The position numbers were made by a program, and so were the translations under genes. The notes beneath the pieces were generated by a model. The model did no database searches. It was given only the letters and a program-made list of their open reading frames with translations, and was not told the origin of the DNA. Of a DNA stretch of 34,310 nucleotides, positions 1-7,252 are shown piece after piece (the first letter of the stretch is position 1; the number at the start of each line of letters is the position of its first letter). The stretch is from an uncultured Alphaproteobacteria bacterium (GTDB lineage: Bacteria; Pseudomonadota; Alphaproteobacteria; Rhizobiales; Ancalomicrobiaceae). The DNA lies in NCBI GenBank assembly GCA_937919435.1, contig CALFRR010000245.1, positions 1 to 34,310 on the forward strand, given 5' to 3'.

Positions 1-52
1 ACGGCGCCCACCGAGATCTACACTCTTTCCCTCCACGACGCTCTTCCGATCT
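1..52 (+). other. Illumina P5/Read-1 adapter remnant (artefact)
   Basis: The first 52 bases match the standard Illumina TruSeq P5/Read-1 adapter, including the terminal CTCTTCCGATCT, with only two differences (A to C at positions 7 and 33). This is library-adapter carry-over at the end of a contig and not biological sequence. The minus-strand gene that runs into it would end in the peptide GRASWRERV, a tell-tale translation of the reversed adapter. Confidence 0.96.
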
Positions 53-782
53 CCGGCAGGCCGACGGGAAAGCCGTCGTTGCGAGCCTCCTCCACTCCCT
101 GCCGAAGACGCGCCAGGGCGTCGGGATCCGGGCGCAGACCGACATCATTGGCCGAGATCGCCCGATCCAGCGCGTCCTGCAACGTGTCGTCCGGTGAGTT
201 GAGCGTCAACGGGGCAAAGAAGTGCGGTTCGTGGCCGAGGATCCATGCGCCAGGACCGCGATGTGGTCCGTCGGTTCGTCGGCTGGTGATGTAAAAGGAC
301 AAGTTGGGCGCGGAGGTTTCTTCGGGACCGCGCGTAAAGCTCTCGACATAGGCGCCATCGATGACGTTCGGCGCGCCGGGAAGACCGACCTCCAGCCCGC
401 CGGCGAAGCCGAGATAGAAGCACCGGAACGGCAGGCACATGTCGGCGAGTCGGATATCGCCGAGTTCGGTTCGCCCCAGAAGCGCGACGATCTCCGCCGG
501 GAGCCAGATCGAATTGCGGCCGCCAGCCGCGAACGCGACGATGTGCGCGGCCGTGCTAATCGCCGCGACGGCCACGTCGGTTGTCGCCGGCCGCTTCTCG
601 AAAGGGAGCTTGTCCAGCGCCTGATTGTAGGCGATCATGCCGGCATCCGCGACGCGCCGGAAGGCCTCGCCGGTCATCAGTCCGTTATGGCAGTGGTTGA
701 CCTCGCGGCGGATGACCGCCTTCGCCTCGGGGAACTGGCGCAGGAAGCGCATCGGATGCAAAGCGTCGGCGTCGAAGGCCAT
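53..782 (-). CDS. Hypothetical protein, C-terminus lost at contig end
   Basis: An open frame reads leftward from the ATG at 780-782 and is still open where it meets the adapter, so only about 243 genuine N-terminal residues are present. I do not recognise the family. The protein has no obvious signal peptide. It has a moderately hydrophobic patch near residues 73-105 and another near 110-135 (CLPFRCFYLGFAGGLEVG), and an otherwise mixed, probably globular composition. It lies 11 bp downstream of the truncated nuclease gene on the same strand, so it may belong to the same defence-type cluster or be an unrelated gene brought together by the break that truncated its neighbour. Any database protein ending in IGRASWRERV here is an artefact. 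Confidence 0.6.
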
Positions 783-793
783 TTGGGTCTTTC

Positions 794-1258
794 TCAGCAG
801 TGGCGCGCCCGACCGGGGCCGGGATCACCGGAATCTACACGCTCGCGGCGGCGCCTGACGCCCAGCTGACGTCTACCGAGCGCCATTTCCCGGGCCGCAG
901 GCGGTGAAAACGGCACCCTTTTATAGAAAGGTACGGAACCAATAAGTGCGACGATCGCATCCTTGTTGACGGCCGATAGCGGAACCGACGTGACCAGCAC
1001 ATAGCGGGTCGGTTTAAGGCGGCGGACTTTCGCTGCTTCTTTGGCCAACTCCCTCATCAGACCCGTAAGCCCGGTTCTGACGAAGTGCTTCACTTGAACG
1101 ATGATTTTGCTAGTGCCGGCGGCGTATCGCAGATCGATCCCACCGTCCTTGCCGATCTTGAAGATTTCGATCGTGACATCCCAATGTGCTTGCAGCAGAC
1201 CGCGCGGAAGGATCTCCAGGTCGTCTGGGGAAAGTTGGTGAAAGTGGTAGTCAGCCAT
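794..1258 (-). pseudogene. Truncated Mrr-type restriction endonuclease (REase-STAND type?)
   Basis: The first ~108 residues look like a PD-(D/E)xK endonuclease domain of the Mrr type. The core GKDGGID (D38, D42) is followed by IIVQVKH (Q55, K57), and then a helix rich in Lys/Arg and a VLVTSVPLS strand. After VALIGS (about position 935) the frame changes character to Arg/Gly/Pro-rich residues until the stop, so I read the gene as cut there. From memory, proteins with this N-terminus usually continue into a large nucleotide-binding STAND-type domain; that part is absent. The start ATG lies 15 bp after the stop of the S8 protease gene, so it was probably the third gene of that operon. The nuclease domain itself looks intact, and a short nuclease product could still be made. 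Confidence 0.6.
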
Positions 1259-1273
1259 GGTCTCGTGAGGCCT

Positions 1274-3790
1274 TTAGGCTCGCTGGCGCACGCGGTGCGC
1301 GACCTGGATGTCGGTGACGGCCGTGGCACGGGTTTGCAGATATTGGCGGAATGTCTGGAATATCGGTTTCGTACCGCTCTCGTCTTCCAGTGTGAGGATG
1401 AGTGCAAACGGGACCCCCTCAGCGGGATAGGTTGCCTCGGCGCGGGTGAGGCTGGAGATTTCCAGACGCCAGTTCGCGCTGGTTCCCTTTCCATCGAGAT
1501 TGGCCACGTATTTCTTGGTCGGCCACCATTTGAGGCCGTGATCGATCAGGGCGCGTTCGCGCACAGGCAGGCCGCTGGTTTGGGGCAATCCGAGCATCGT
1601 CGTTTGGTCCGAGAAAGACGGCTGGCCGTCTTTGCGCGGGATGGGCTGCTGTTGCTTGAGCGCGGCATCGAGATTGACGCGTGCGAACTCGGCACCGAAG
1701 GCTGGATCGAGTGGCGGATCGTAGACGAGCGTCATGCGGACGCGTCCCGAACAGGCTTGCGTCGCGGCATCGACGAGGGATGCCGGCCAAGCGAATTCGT
1801 ACCGCATGATCTGCGGACGATCGGCGCCCTTGGGCAAGCTGCCTTCGAAGACCATGGTGATGCGATGATCCGGCGTCTCCAACATCTCCGCGGCTGATGG
1901 CGGGCGACCGAAGCCGGTGAGTTGGCGCGCGAGGTCCTTCAGGCCACGCTTCGTCATCGGTTCTGGCGTGTCCGCGTGATGGATGGCCAGCGCTCGCAAT
2001 GTTCGTGGCGTCAGAAAATGTGAGGTCGAGAGGTCGAGTTCAGCGAGTGTGCGCGCAACGAGCGGGGCCGCGAACGATGTGCCGCAGACATGCATTGCTG
2101 CCCCATCGGCTTTACTCGATACGAGCCCGGTCGGATGCCCTGCGACGAGTGCGCCGCTGCCGCCGTAATGCACGAGATCGGGTTTGATGCCGACTTGCAG
2201 ACCCGGACCGCGGCGACTGTAGCGAGCGGGCGTATCGGCGATCTGGGGCCCGCCTGGACAATTGAGAGCGCCGATGGAGAGACCGCGCACCGATTCCGTC
2301 GGCTGACAGATCGTGTCGGGCGATGTGCGGGCAGCAAAATAAGCAAGATTGTCCCGTGGCGTGTTCTGCCATGGCGTTCGGGCGTCGGCGGGCTTCAGAT
2401 TGCCGGCCGAATTCACGATGAGCACGCCAAGTCGATCCGCGATCGCATCGAGGCGGGCGGCGAGCGTCGAATAGCTATGGCGCTGAACGGCGTTCCAGGT
2501 GTTGATCGACATGTTGAAGACACGGATGCCGTGCTCCTCCTTGGCCTCGCGAATGCCTTGCTCGACTTCTTCGAGGAAATCGCTGAAGCCGCCGCTGTAG
2601 ACGAAGTTGAAGGGCAGTTTGGGAAAGAGCGCGATGTCGTAGACCTGACAGCCGTCGCGTTCGGGAGCGATGGCTGGTCCGTTGGCGGCTTGCCCGGCGA
2701 CGACGATGCCGGCGACATTGCTGCCGTGCGCGGCATCTACCTGGTCAGGCGTCAGGTGATCGAAGCGTCCGAGTGTCCAGGCGGCGAAGGCTGCGCCAAC
2801 GCCGCTGTCGATGATGCCGATCTTGGGGTAGCTGCTGCCTGCGGCCGGAGCAGGCAGAGCGAAGGCGCGCGCCTCGGTCGGGCGAAGCGCCTGCTCCAAG
2901 GTAAGGCGCACAGGGGGATCAATCCGGCGCACCAGCGGGTGACTGGCAAGCCGATCAAGCGCCGCTTCGTGACGATCGGGGGATGTATCGACCTCGGGGA
3001 CCGTTGTCGGCAAATCGGCGCTGGTCGTCACCAGTTGGCTGAGATCGAGCAGCGCGGGTTCGTCGGGCGAGCGCGTCAACTGCACTTCCAGCATCGGAGT
3101 GCGGCCGACAGCGGGAAGCAGATAGCTGCGCGTCCCATTGCCGAGCGAGGTGAGCAGCTTGAACAGACTCTCGAAGAGCTGCCGCCGCCCCCAGCGGTCG
3201 GTCTCGATCGCATTGAGAGGCGGAACCTCGAACAATTCGACCTGATAGCCAGGAAATGCGCTGGGATCGACGAAGGCCTGCACGGCTTCGGCAGCCGAGA
3301 ACAGGCGCTTATCGGTCGCGGGCAGGATTTCGATGCTCTCGATCGCGCCGACTTCGGAGCGCAAGCGTGTGGTCGTGCGGTAGACTCGCCCCGAGCGGGA
3401 CGTGGTGACGGGCACGGTTGCCTCCGCTCTGCGGATGCGCGCGACAAGCTCGGGAAACTGCACCTGCGGCAGGAAGAAAAAGATTTCACCGATCGCGCCA
3501 GCGCCGACGCATGGAAAACGGTCGGGCGTGAACAGCGCGGAGTTCGGGCGGTAGGATTTTGCGAGCGCGGCTTCGCGCAAAGTCACGCGCACATAGGTCG
3601 CCGGGCCATAGCCGGCGCGCGTGATGGCCTGGTTGATGGTCTCCAACGTCTGCACGAGCGCATCTTGGTGCGCTCGGAAATCGGCATCGCGATCCTCGAA
3701 AAAATCTTTCTCCTCGCCTTTGCGGCCGGGATCACGGTCCTGGATGTAATCTTCGCCGTTGGTGACGAACTGGACGGGATTATTGGGCAT
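1274..3790 (-). CDS. ietS: Subtilisin-like S8 serine protease, IetS-like
   Basis: This is an 838-residue protein with a long N-terminal region (about 1-320) and a subtilase domain. The catalytic triad is visible: Asp328 in IGIIDSGVG, His355 in AHGSNVAGIV and Ser572 in CGTSFAAP. Asn464 in NSAGN supplies the oxyanion-hole residue. No signal peptide is seen, so it should act in the cytoplasm. I choose the ATG at 3790 because GGAGG lies 6 bases before it; an in-frame upstream start at 3820 has no such support. The gene overlaps the end of the AAA+ ATPase gene by 11 bp, which implies translational coupling. A large intracellular subtilase directly paired with a small AAA+ ATPase is the arrangement of IetAS, known as a plasmid-stability toxin-antitoxin pair on Agrobacterium Ti plasmids and later as an anti-phage system. 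The assignment rests on architecture and motifs. Confidence 0.82.
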   Translation of the reverse strand: MPNNPVQFVTNGEDYIQDRDPGRKGEEKDFFEDRDADFRAHQDALVQTLETINQAITRAGYGPATYVRVTLREAALAKSYRPNSALFTPDRFPCVGAGAIGEIFFFLPQVQFPELVARIRRAEATVPVTTSRSGRVYRTTTRLRSEVGAIESIEILPATDKRLFSAAEAVQAFVDPSAFPGYQVELFEVPPLNAIETDRWGRRQLFESLFKLLTSLGNGTRSYLLPAVGRTPMLEVQLTRSPDEPALLDLSQLVTTSADLPTTVPEVDTSPDRHEAALDRLASHPLVRRIDPPVRLTLEQALRPTEARAFALPAPAAGSSYPKIGIIDSGVGAAFAAWTLGRFDHLTPDQVDAAHGSNVAGIVVAGQAANGPAIAPERDGCQVYDIALFPKLPFNFVYSGGFSDFLEEVEQGIREAKEEHGIRVFNMSINTWNAVQRHSYSTLAARLDAIADRLGVLIVNSAGNLKPADARTPWQNTPRDNLAYFAARTSPDTICQPTESVRGLSIGALNCPGGPQIADTPARYSRRGPGLQVGIKPDLVHYGGSGALVAGHPTGLVSSKADGAAMHVCGTSFAAPLVARTLAELDLSTSHFLTPRTLRALAIHHADTPEPMTKRGLKDLARQLTGFGRPPSAAEMLETPDHRITMVFEGSLPKGADRPQIMRYEFAWPASLVDAATQACSGRVRMTLVYDPPLDPAFGAEFARVNLDAALKQQQPIPRKDGQPSFSDQTTMLGLPQTSGLPVRERALIDHGLKWWPTKKYVANLDGKGTSANWRLEISSLTRAEATYPAEGVPFALILTLEDESGTKPIFQTFRQYLQTRATAVTDIQVAHRVRQRA

Positions 3791-4985
3791 GACGCGCCTC
3801 CGATGGGGCCGCGCGCGCAAGCCAGCGGCTGACGGTTGCCTGGTTGACGTCGATGAGCGAAGCGAGCGGCTTCTGCTTCACCGGGAATGCCGCATCATGC
3901 ATCGCAGAGGCGACAAACGCCTCGATGTCATCGATCATGAGTTGGGCACGCGGATGGACGCGCATCGACGGCTCGCGCGCGAGCACCTCGCACAACGCCT
4001 TGAACTGATGGGTTGGCGAAGCGTCCTCGCCCCGCAATGCGATCTGTCGCTTGATGGCGTTGGCGTAGCGTTTCAGATCGGCACCCGAGGCGCCGTCCGC
4101 AACATAGGTCATCAGCTGCACGAAGGCCTGATTGACGGCGAGAGGCTTCAGGAACTGCGTAAGCATCTCGGCGCGCGCCTGCTCGTCGGGCAGGCCTAGC
4201 TGCACCTGCGTGTCGAAGCGTCGCCAGACGGCGGTGTCCAGCAGCCTGTGATGATTGGTGATGGCGATGGTGATGCCGATGTCGGCGCGTGCGTCGAGGC
4301 TTTGCAGAAGGCTGTTGACGACGCGCTTGATCTCTCCGACCTCCTGCGGATCGTCACGGAGCTTGGCGATGGCATCGAATTCGTCGAGCAGCAGCACGCA
4401 GCGGTAGCGATTGGCGAACGCGAATAGGTTCGCGATGTTGCGGGCCGTGGTGCCGAGGAACGAGCTGATCAGCCCATCGATACGCGCGTCGATCAGCGGC
4501 AGGCCGAGCGCGGCTGCGATGTGAAAAGCGGTCAAGGTCTTACCGGAGCCAGGCGGTCCGAACATCAACAGCGACCGGCCGGGCGGCACGCCAAGCGCAT
4601 TCAAACGCTCGAAGGTTTTCCATTCGGCGATGAGGTCGGAGACCGCCTTGCTGCTGCGCTCGCTCAGAACAGGATGTCGGGCAATCTCTGACGGTTTGAG
4701 CACGATGCGACACAGGGGCTGAGACGTCTCGCGATCGACGGGCGGGTGCACCTGCGGCGTCAGCGGCTCGCCGGTGATGTGAAATCGCGAAAGTTCGACT
4801 TTGGTCGGTTGCATGGCCGTCGCGGTCGTCGCGGCATTGAGCAGACGGGCCAGCGTTTCTGCATCTTTGGTGTCACCGGCCTTGACCAGTCGCTCGTGCA
4901 GCCGCTCGACCTGCTGCCGAAAAGCAGGGTCTTGGGCTTTCAGCCCAAGTCGGCAAAGTGACTGTATAACGGAGAAATGTTGCAC
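3780..4985 (-). CDS. ietA: AAA+ ATPase, IetA-like partner of the S8 protease
   Basis: This is a 401-residue AAA+ ATPase. Walker A is GPPGSGKT (143-150), Walker B is LLLDEFD (198-204), sensor 1 is AITN (Asn244), the arginine-finger region is WRRFD (254-258), and a sensor-2-like GADLKR follows at 301-306. The first ~60 residues are helical. The last ~25 residues (SLIDVNQATVSRWLAR) look like a helix-turn-helix, so the protein could also bind DNA. The start is a GTG at 4983-4985 preceded by AAGG. It is the first gene of a leftward operon (ATPase, protease, Mrr-type fragment). In IetAS the ATPase is the antitoxin/regulatory partner that controls or delivers substrates to the protease; that role is inferred here. 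A promoter overlapped by a perfect inverted repeat lies just upstream. Confidence 0.82.
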   Translation of the reverse strand: MQHFSVIQSLCRLGLKAQDPAFRQQVERLHERLVKAGDTKDAETLARLLNAATTATAMQPTKVELSRFHITGEPLTPQVHPPVDRETSQPLCRIVLKPSEIARHPVLSERSSKAVSDLIAEWKTFERLNALGVPPGRSLLMFGPPGSGKTLTAFHIAAALGLPLIDARIDGLISSFLGTTARNIANLFAFANRYRCVLLLDEFDAIAKLRDDPQEVGEIKRVVNSLLQSLDARADIGITIAITNHHRLLDTAVWRRFDTQVQLGLPDEQARAEMLTQFLKPLAVNQAFVQLMTYVADGASGADLKRYANAIKRQIALRGEDASPTHQFKALCEVLAREPSMRVHPRAQLMIDDIEAFVASAMHDAAFPVKQKPLASLIDVNQATVSRWLARAAPSEARHAQ

Positions 4986-4997
4986 TTATGAGCGCCT

Positions 4998-5045
4998 TGA
5001 TGCATATTGAAGTCGAAATATGCATCATGCTGCCAGAGTATGCAA
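4998..5045 (-). promoter_or_regulatory. Promoter with overlapping inverted repeat upstream of ietA
   Basis: A perfect 10-bp inverted repeat, TGATGCATAT (4998-5007) and ATATGCATCA (5018-5027), has a 10-bp spacer. On the minus strand a -35 like TTGCAT (5045-5040) and a -10 like CATATT (5022-5017) are separated by 17 bp, and the -10 sits inside the right arm. Binding to the repeat would block this promoter. The likely ligand is a local HTH protein, either the ATPase's own C-terminal HTH or the divergent XRE protein. Confidence 0.5.
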
Positions 5046-5224
5046 TAAGGAAATCCGAGCCGCGGTTTCGTGCCGCCGGGGTCGGCGGCACCGAGTGCGG
5101 GCGACGCGGCCATTTTGCCCCGCCCACCGCTAGAGCGGCGGAGCAGTGCGATTCGCGACATGATGCGATGAGGCGGACCTCTGGCCGCGGAAATTTGCGC
5201 ACCAAGCATTATTTTGCTAAGGTG

Positions 5225-5247
5225 AGTGATATTCACTGAGGTTAGTG
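5225..5247 (+). promoter_or_regulatory. Palindromic operator before the XRE-HNH gene
   Basis: AGTGA (5225-5229) and TCACT (5233-5237) are separated by TAT, and CACT/AGTG arms (5234-5237 and 5244-5247) overlap it. The site ends 3 bp before the ATG and includes the ribosome binding site GAGG (5238-5241). Its position and symmetry suit autorepression by the XRE domain encoded immediately downstream. Confidence 0.4.
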
Positions 5248-5249
5248 TT

Positions 5250-6722
5250 ATGCAGCTGGAAGCGGAACTAGGCCCCGAGGACGTGAGAGCGGCGCGAGCG
5301 TTCCTGCAATGGTCACAGGGGGATCTGGCGAAAGCGGCGGGTGTCAGCGTTTCGACTATCGCCGAATTCGAAAAGGGATCGCGCACGCCGATCGCCAATA
5401 ATCTCGCGGCTATCCGGAGCGTCCTGGAGGCGGCGGGGGTTCGCTTCACACCCGCAGGCCCGACCATTTTCAGTGAGGTGTCACTCTACATCATGACCCA
5501 GACCGGCGGCACGGAAATGCGCTTCCGGTTCAGCCTGGCCAATGCAGCAAGCGTTCAGGAGATCATCTCCGTGTTCGGCAAAGCAGATGGCACCGACGTC
5601 AGCATCGACGCCGTGCAGGTCGCGTCAAAAGAGCTCAAAGCGGCCATTGGCGCTATCGTCATGAAGCACGGTGCTGCCATGCCTCCCCTAAATAAGCTCA
5701 AGCAGATTGTGGGATCACTCCAGGACTGCGAGCGTTTCCTGCTGCTGCCAGCCCAACCGAATACGACGGTCAATAGACTGGCAGCCGAACGTTTTCTGCA
5801 TCAACTGAACCATCCCGACCATAAAGCTAACAACGATGAGGACGGACTGTTTGGTGCGCTCCTCGCGAACTATGAAATTTCGAATCCGCGCACGGATCGG
5901 CGGACGCTCGTCGGTGCCAACCGAAGCTCCCGCTGCTGTCGGTTTTGCGGCCGAACCGCCGAAACCGGGGCGGCATTCAAAAAGGCTGCCCACGTCATTC
6001 CGACAGCGCTAGGCAACGATCACCTGAAGTCTTCCGAAGAATGTGACGATTGTAACGAGTATTTTGGCCAGAACACTGAGCCATCGCTGATTGCGATGCT
6101 CGACATACAACGGGTCTTCCTCGGGACCCAGGGGCGAGGGAAACACAACGGGCGGCCTGAACTTCAGTTTGCCGAAGGTGCTCTAAGTCACGACGGGAGC
6201 AAGGTGATCATCAAGTCACGCTCCGTTGCGGTCGATGAAGCTGGAGCCCTGACTGTCGATCTCGGGAAAGGGTCGTCGCTCACGCCTTCAGCGGTCTATC
6301 GGGCCCTTGTCAAAATGGTTCTGTCCGTGGTGGCCGAAGACCAGCTGACATTCCTTACAGAAACGATCGATTGGGTCCGGAACAATACGCATGCCGATCG
6401 CCGCCTGCCTACGGTCGCGGCCGCTACGATTTTTCTACCCCCAGACCCATCCGCTCAATTGACCGTCTATACGCGCAAGCAACCGCACACCCGACTTCCC
6501 CATGTCATCGGGGAGTTTCGATTTGGCTGCTATATCTATGTCTTTGCAGTGCCGTTTTCGCAACAAGACAGTTGGGATTTGATCGGCTTTTTCGACGACG
6601 AATACTTCAGCGACACGTTCAAGCACTACATGGCGGCGGCGGAGTGGAGCCACCATGATCTCAATCGGCATACGAAGGTCGTGATGGCGCCGAAGCTCAA
6701 TTTCGTGCGCTCTACTTCGTAG
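5250..6722 (+). CDS. XRE-family HTH fused to an HNH-type nuclease domain
   Basis: This is a 490-residue protein. Residues about 8-66 form an XRE/Cro-type helix-turn-helix (LQWSQGDLAKAAGVSVSTI, then FEKGSRTP). A middle region of unknown fold follows. Near residues 220-265 there is an HNH-like zinc-binding core: C-x2-C (CRFC), then AHVIP, then C-x2-C-N (CDDCN) followed by Phe. The remaining C-terminal ~220 residues are unassigned. The ATG at 5250 has GAGG 8 bases upstream; an in-frame GTG at 5226 is possible but lies within the palindrome. The gene diverges from the ietAS-like operon. A DNA-binding domain joined to an HNH fold could be a nuclease with its own targeting or autoregulation module, or a regulator in which the HNH core has lost activity. 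The defence-like neighbours favour the first. Family name unknown. Confidence 0.75.
   Translation: MQLEAELGPEDVRAARAFLQWSQGDLAKAAGVSVSTIAEFEKGSRTPIANNLAAIRSVLEAAGVRFTPAGPTIFSEVSLYIMTQTGGTEMRFRFSLANAASVQEIISVFGKADGTDVSIDAVQVASKELKAAIGAIVMKHGAAMPPLNKLKQIVGSLQDCERFLLLPAQPNTTVNRLAAERFLHQLNHPDHKANNDEDGLFGALLANYEISNPRTDRRTLVGANRSSRCCRFCGRTAETGAAFKKAAHVIPTALGNDHLKSSEECDDCNEYFGQNTEPSLIAMLDIQRVFLGTQGRGKHNGRPELQFAEGALSHDGSKVIIKSRSVAVDEAGALTVDLGKGSSLTPSAVYRALVKMVLSVVAEDQLTFLTETIDWVRNNTHADRRLPTVAAATIFLPPDPSAQLTVYTRKQPHTRLPHVIGEFRFGCYIYVFAVPFSQQDSWDLIGFFDDEYFSDTFKHYMAAAEWSHHDLNRHTKVVMAPKLNFVRSTS
5472..5485. promoter_or_regulatory. Second AGTGA/TCACT inverted repeat inside the XRE-HNH gene
   Basis: AGTGA (5472-5476) and TCACT (5481-5485) with a 4-bp spacer repeat the arms of the operator at 5225-5237. 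The site lies just after the HTH coding region. It could be a secondary operator or a chance match. Confidence 0.25.
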
Positions 6723-6926
6723 GATTTATCCTCGGCGATGGGAATGCCATAGCGGATCGGCATCGCTCGATCCGATAAGAGCGTCCATCATCGGAAGTCT
6801 CTCGTCTTCACCGTGATGCTGTCGATGTGCAGATCGCGCACATAGATGTCCCACGACCCCAAACTGACGGCGACGCGCCTAACGCGGAAATGCGCGAGCC
6901 CGGTTACACCGGTACTTATACCAACC

Positions 6927-7103
6927 TCATGAAGTTCTGACCTGTTTGAGGTAGGGATAGGCGGTGAGGCTGGCGACGCGGCCCTTTTCTGCGAGGAGAT
7001 CGTTCCACGCCTTGGCGCAGGCATCGATGATCGCCGGAACGTCGGCGAAGACGCGGTGGGAGAGGTAGCGTTCCTTCAGGTGGAGCCAGACGCGTTCGAC
7101 CGC
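6927..7103 (-). mobile_element. IS630-type transposase C-terminal fragment
   Basis: Reading leftward from 7103 to the stop at 6929-6927, the frame gives about 58 residues including VERVWLHLKERYLSHR, a central DACAKAWNDL helix and the ending SLTAYPYLKQ. This is the usual C-terminal tail of IS630-family DDE transposases (VERVWxxLKERYLSHR, then SLTxYPWL). The catalytic core and 5' end are missing, so this is a dead remnant. The flanks, 6723-6926 and 7104-7252, contain no gene I can support. A weak 7-bp hairpin, CGGATCG (6753-6759) with CGATCCG (6768-6774), follows the XRE-HNH gene and might terminate it. Confidence 0.7.
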
Positions 7104-7252
7104 CCACGTCTGGTACCAGTGGGGTCAACGCACGATCGCTCCGACCGACAAGCGCTTCAAGCTGGTCTACCTCTTGGATTTGGTGGTGGCCTATGCTCGT
7201 GTCGCCGCCGGCGGGTTGCGTTCGAAGGTAGGTCACGGCGATCGCGACGCGG

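Noticed and set aside
2090..3832. Plus-strand frame of 580 codons opposite the protease gene
   Set aside because: Antisense shadow of ietS with no domain motif.
4940..5467. Minus-strand frame across the divergent promoter region
   Set aside because: It would cover the operators and part of the XRE gene; it has low-complexity Arg/Ala-rich composition and no motif.
7104..7252. Plus-strand reading with APTDKRFKLVYLLDLVV between the transposase scrap and the RHE_PE00001-like gene
   Set aside because: Short frame with no start or known family; I could not support it as a gene fragment.
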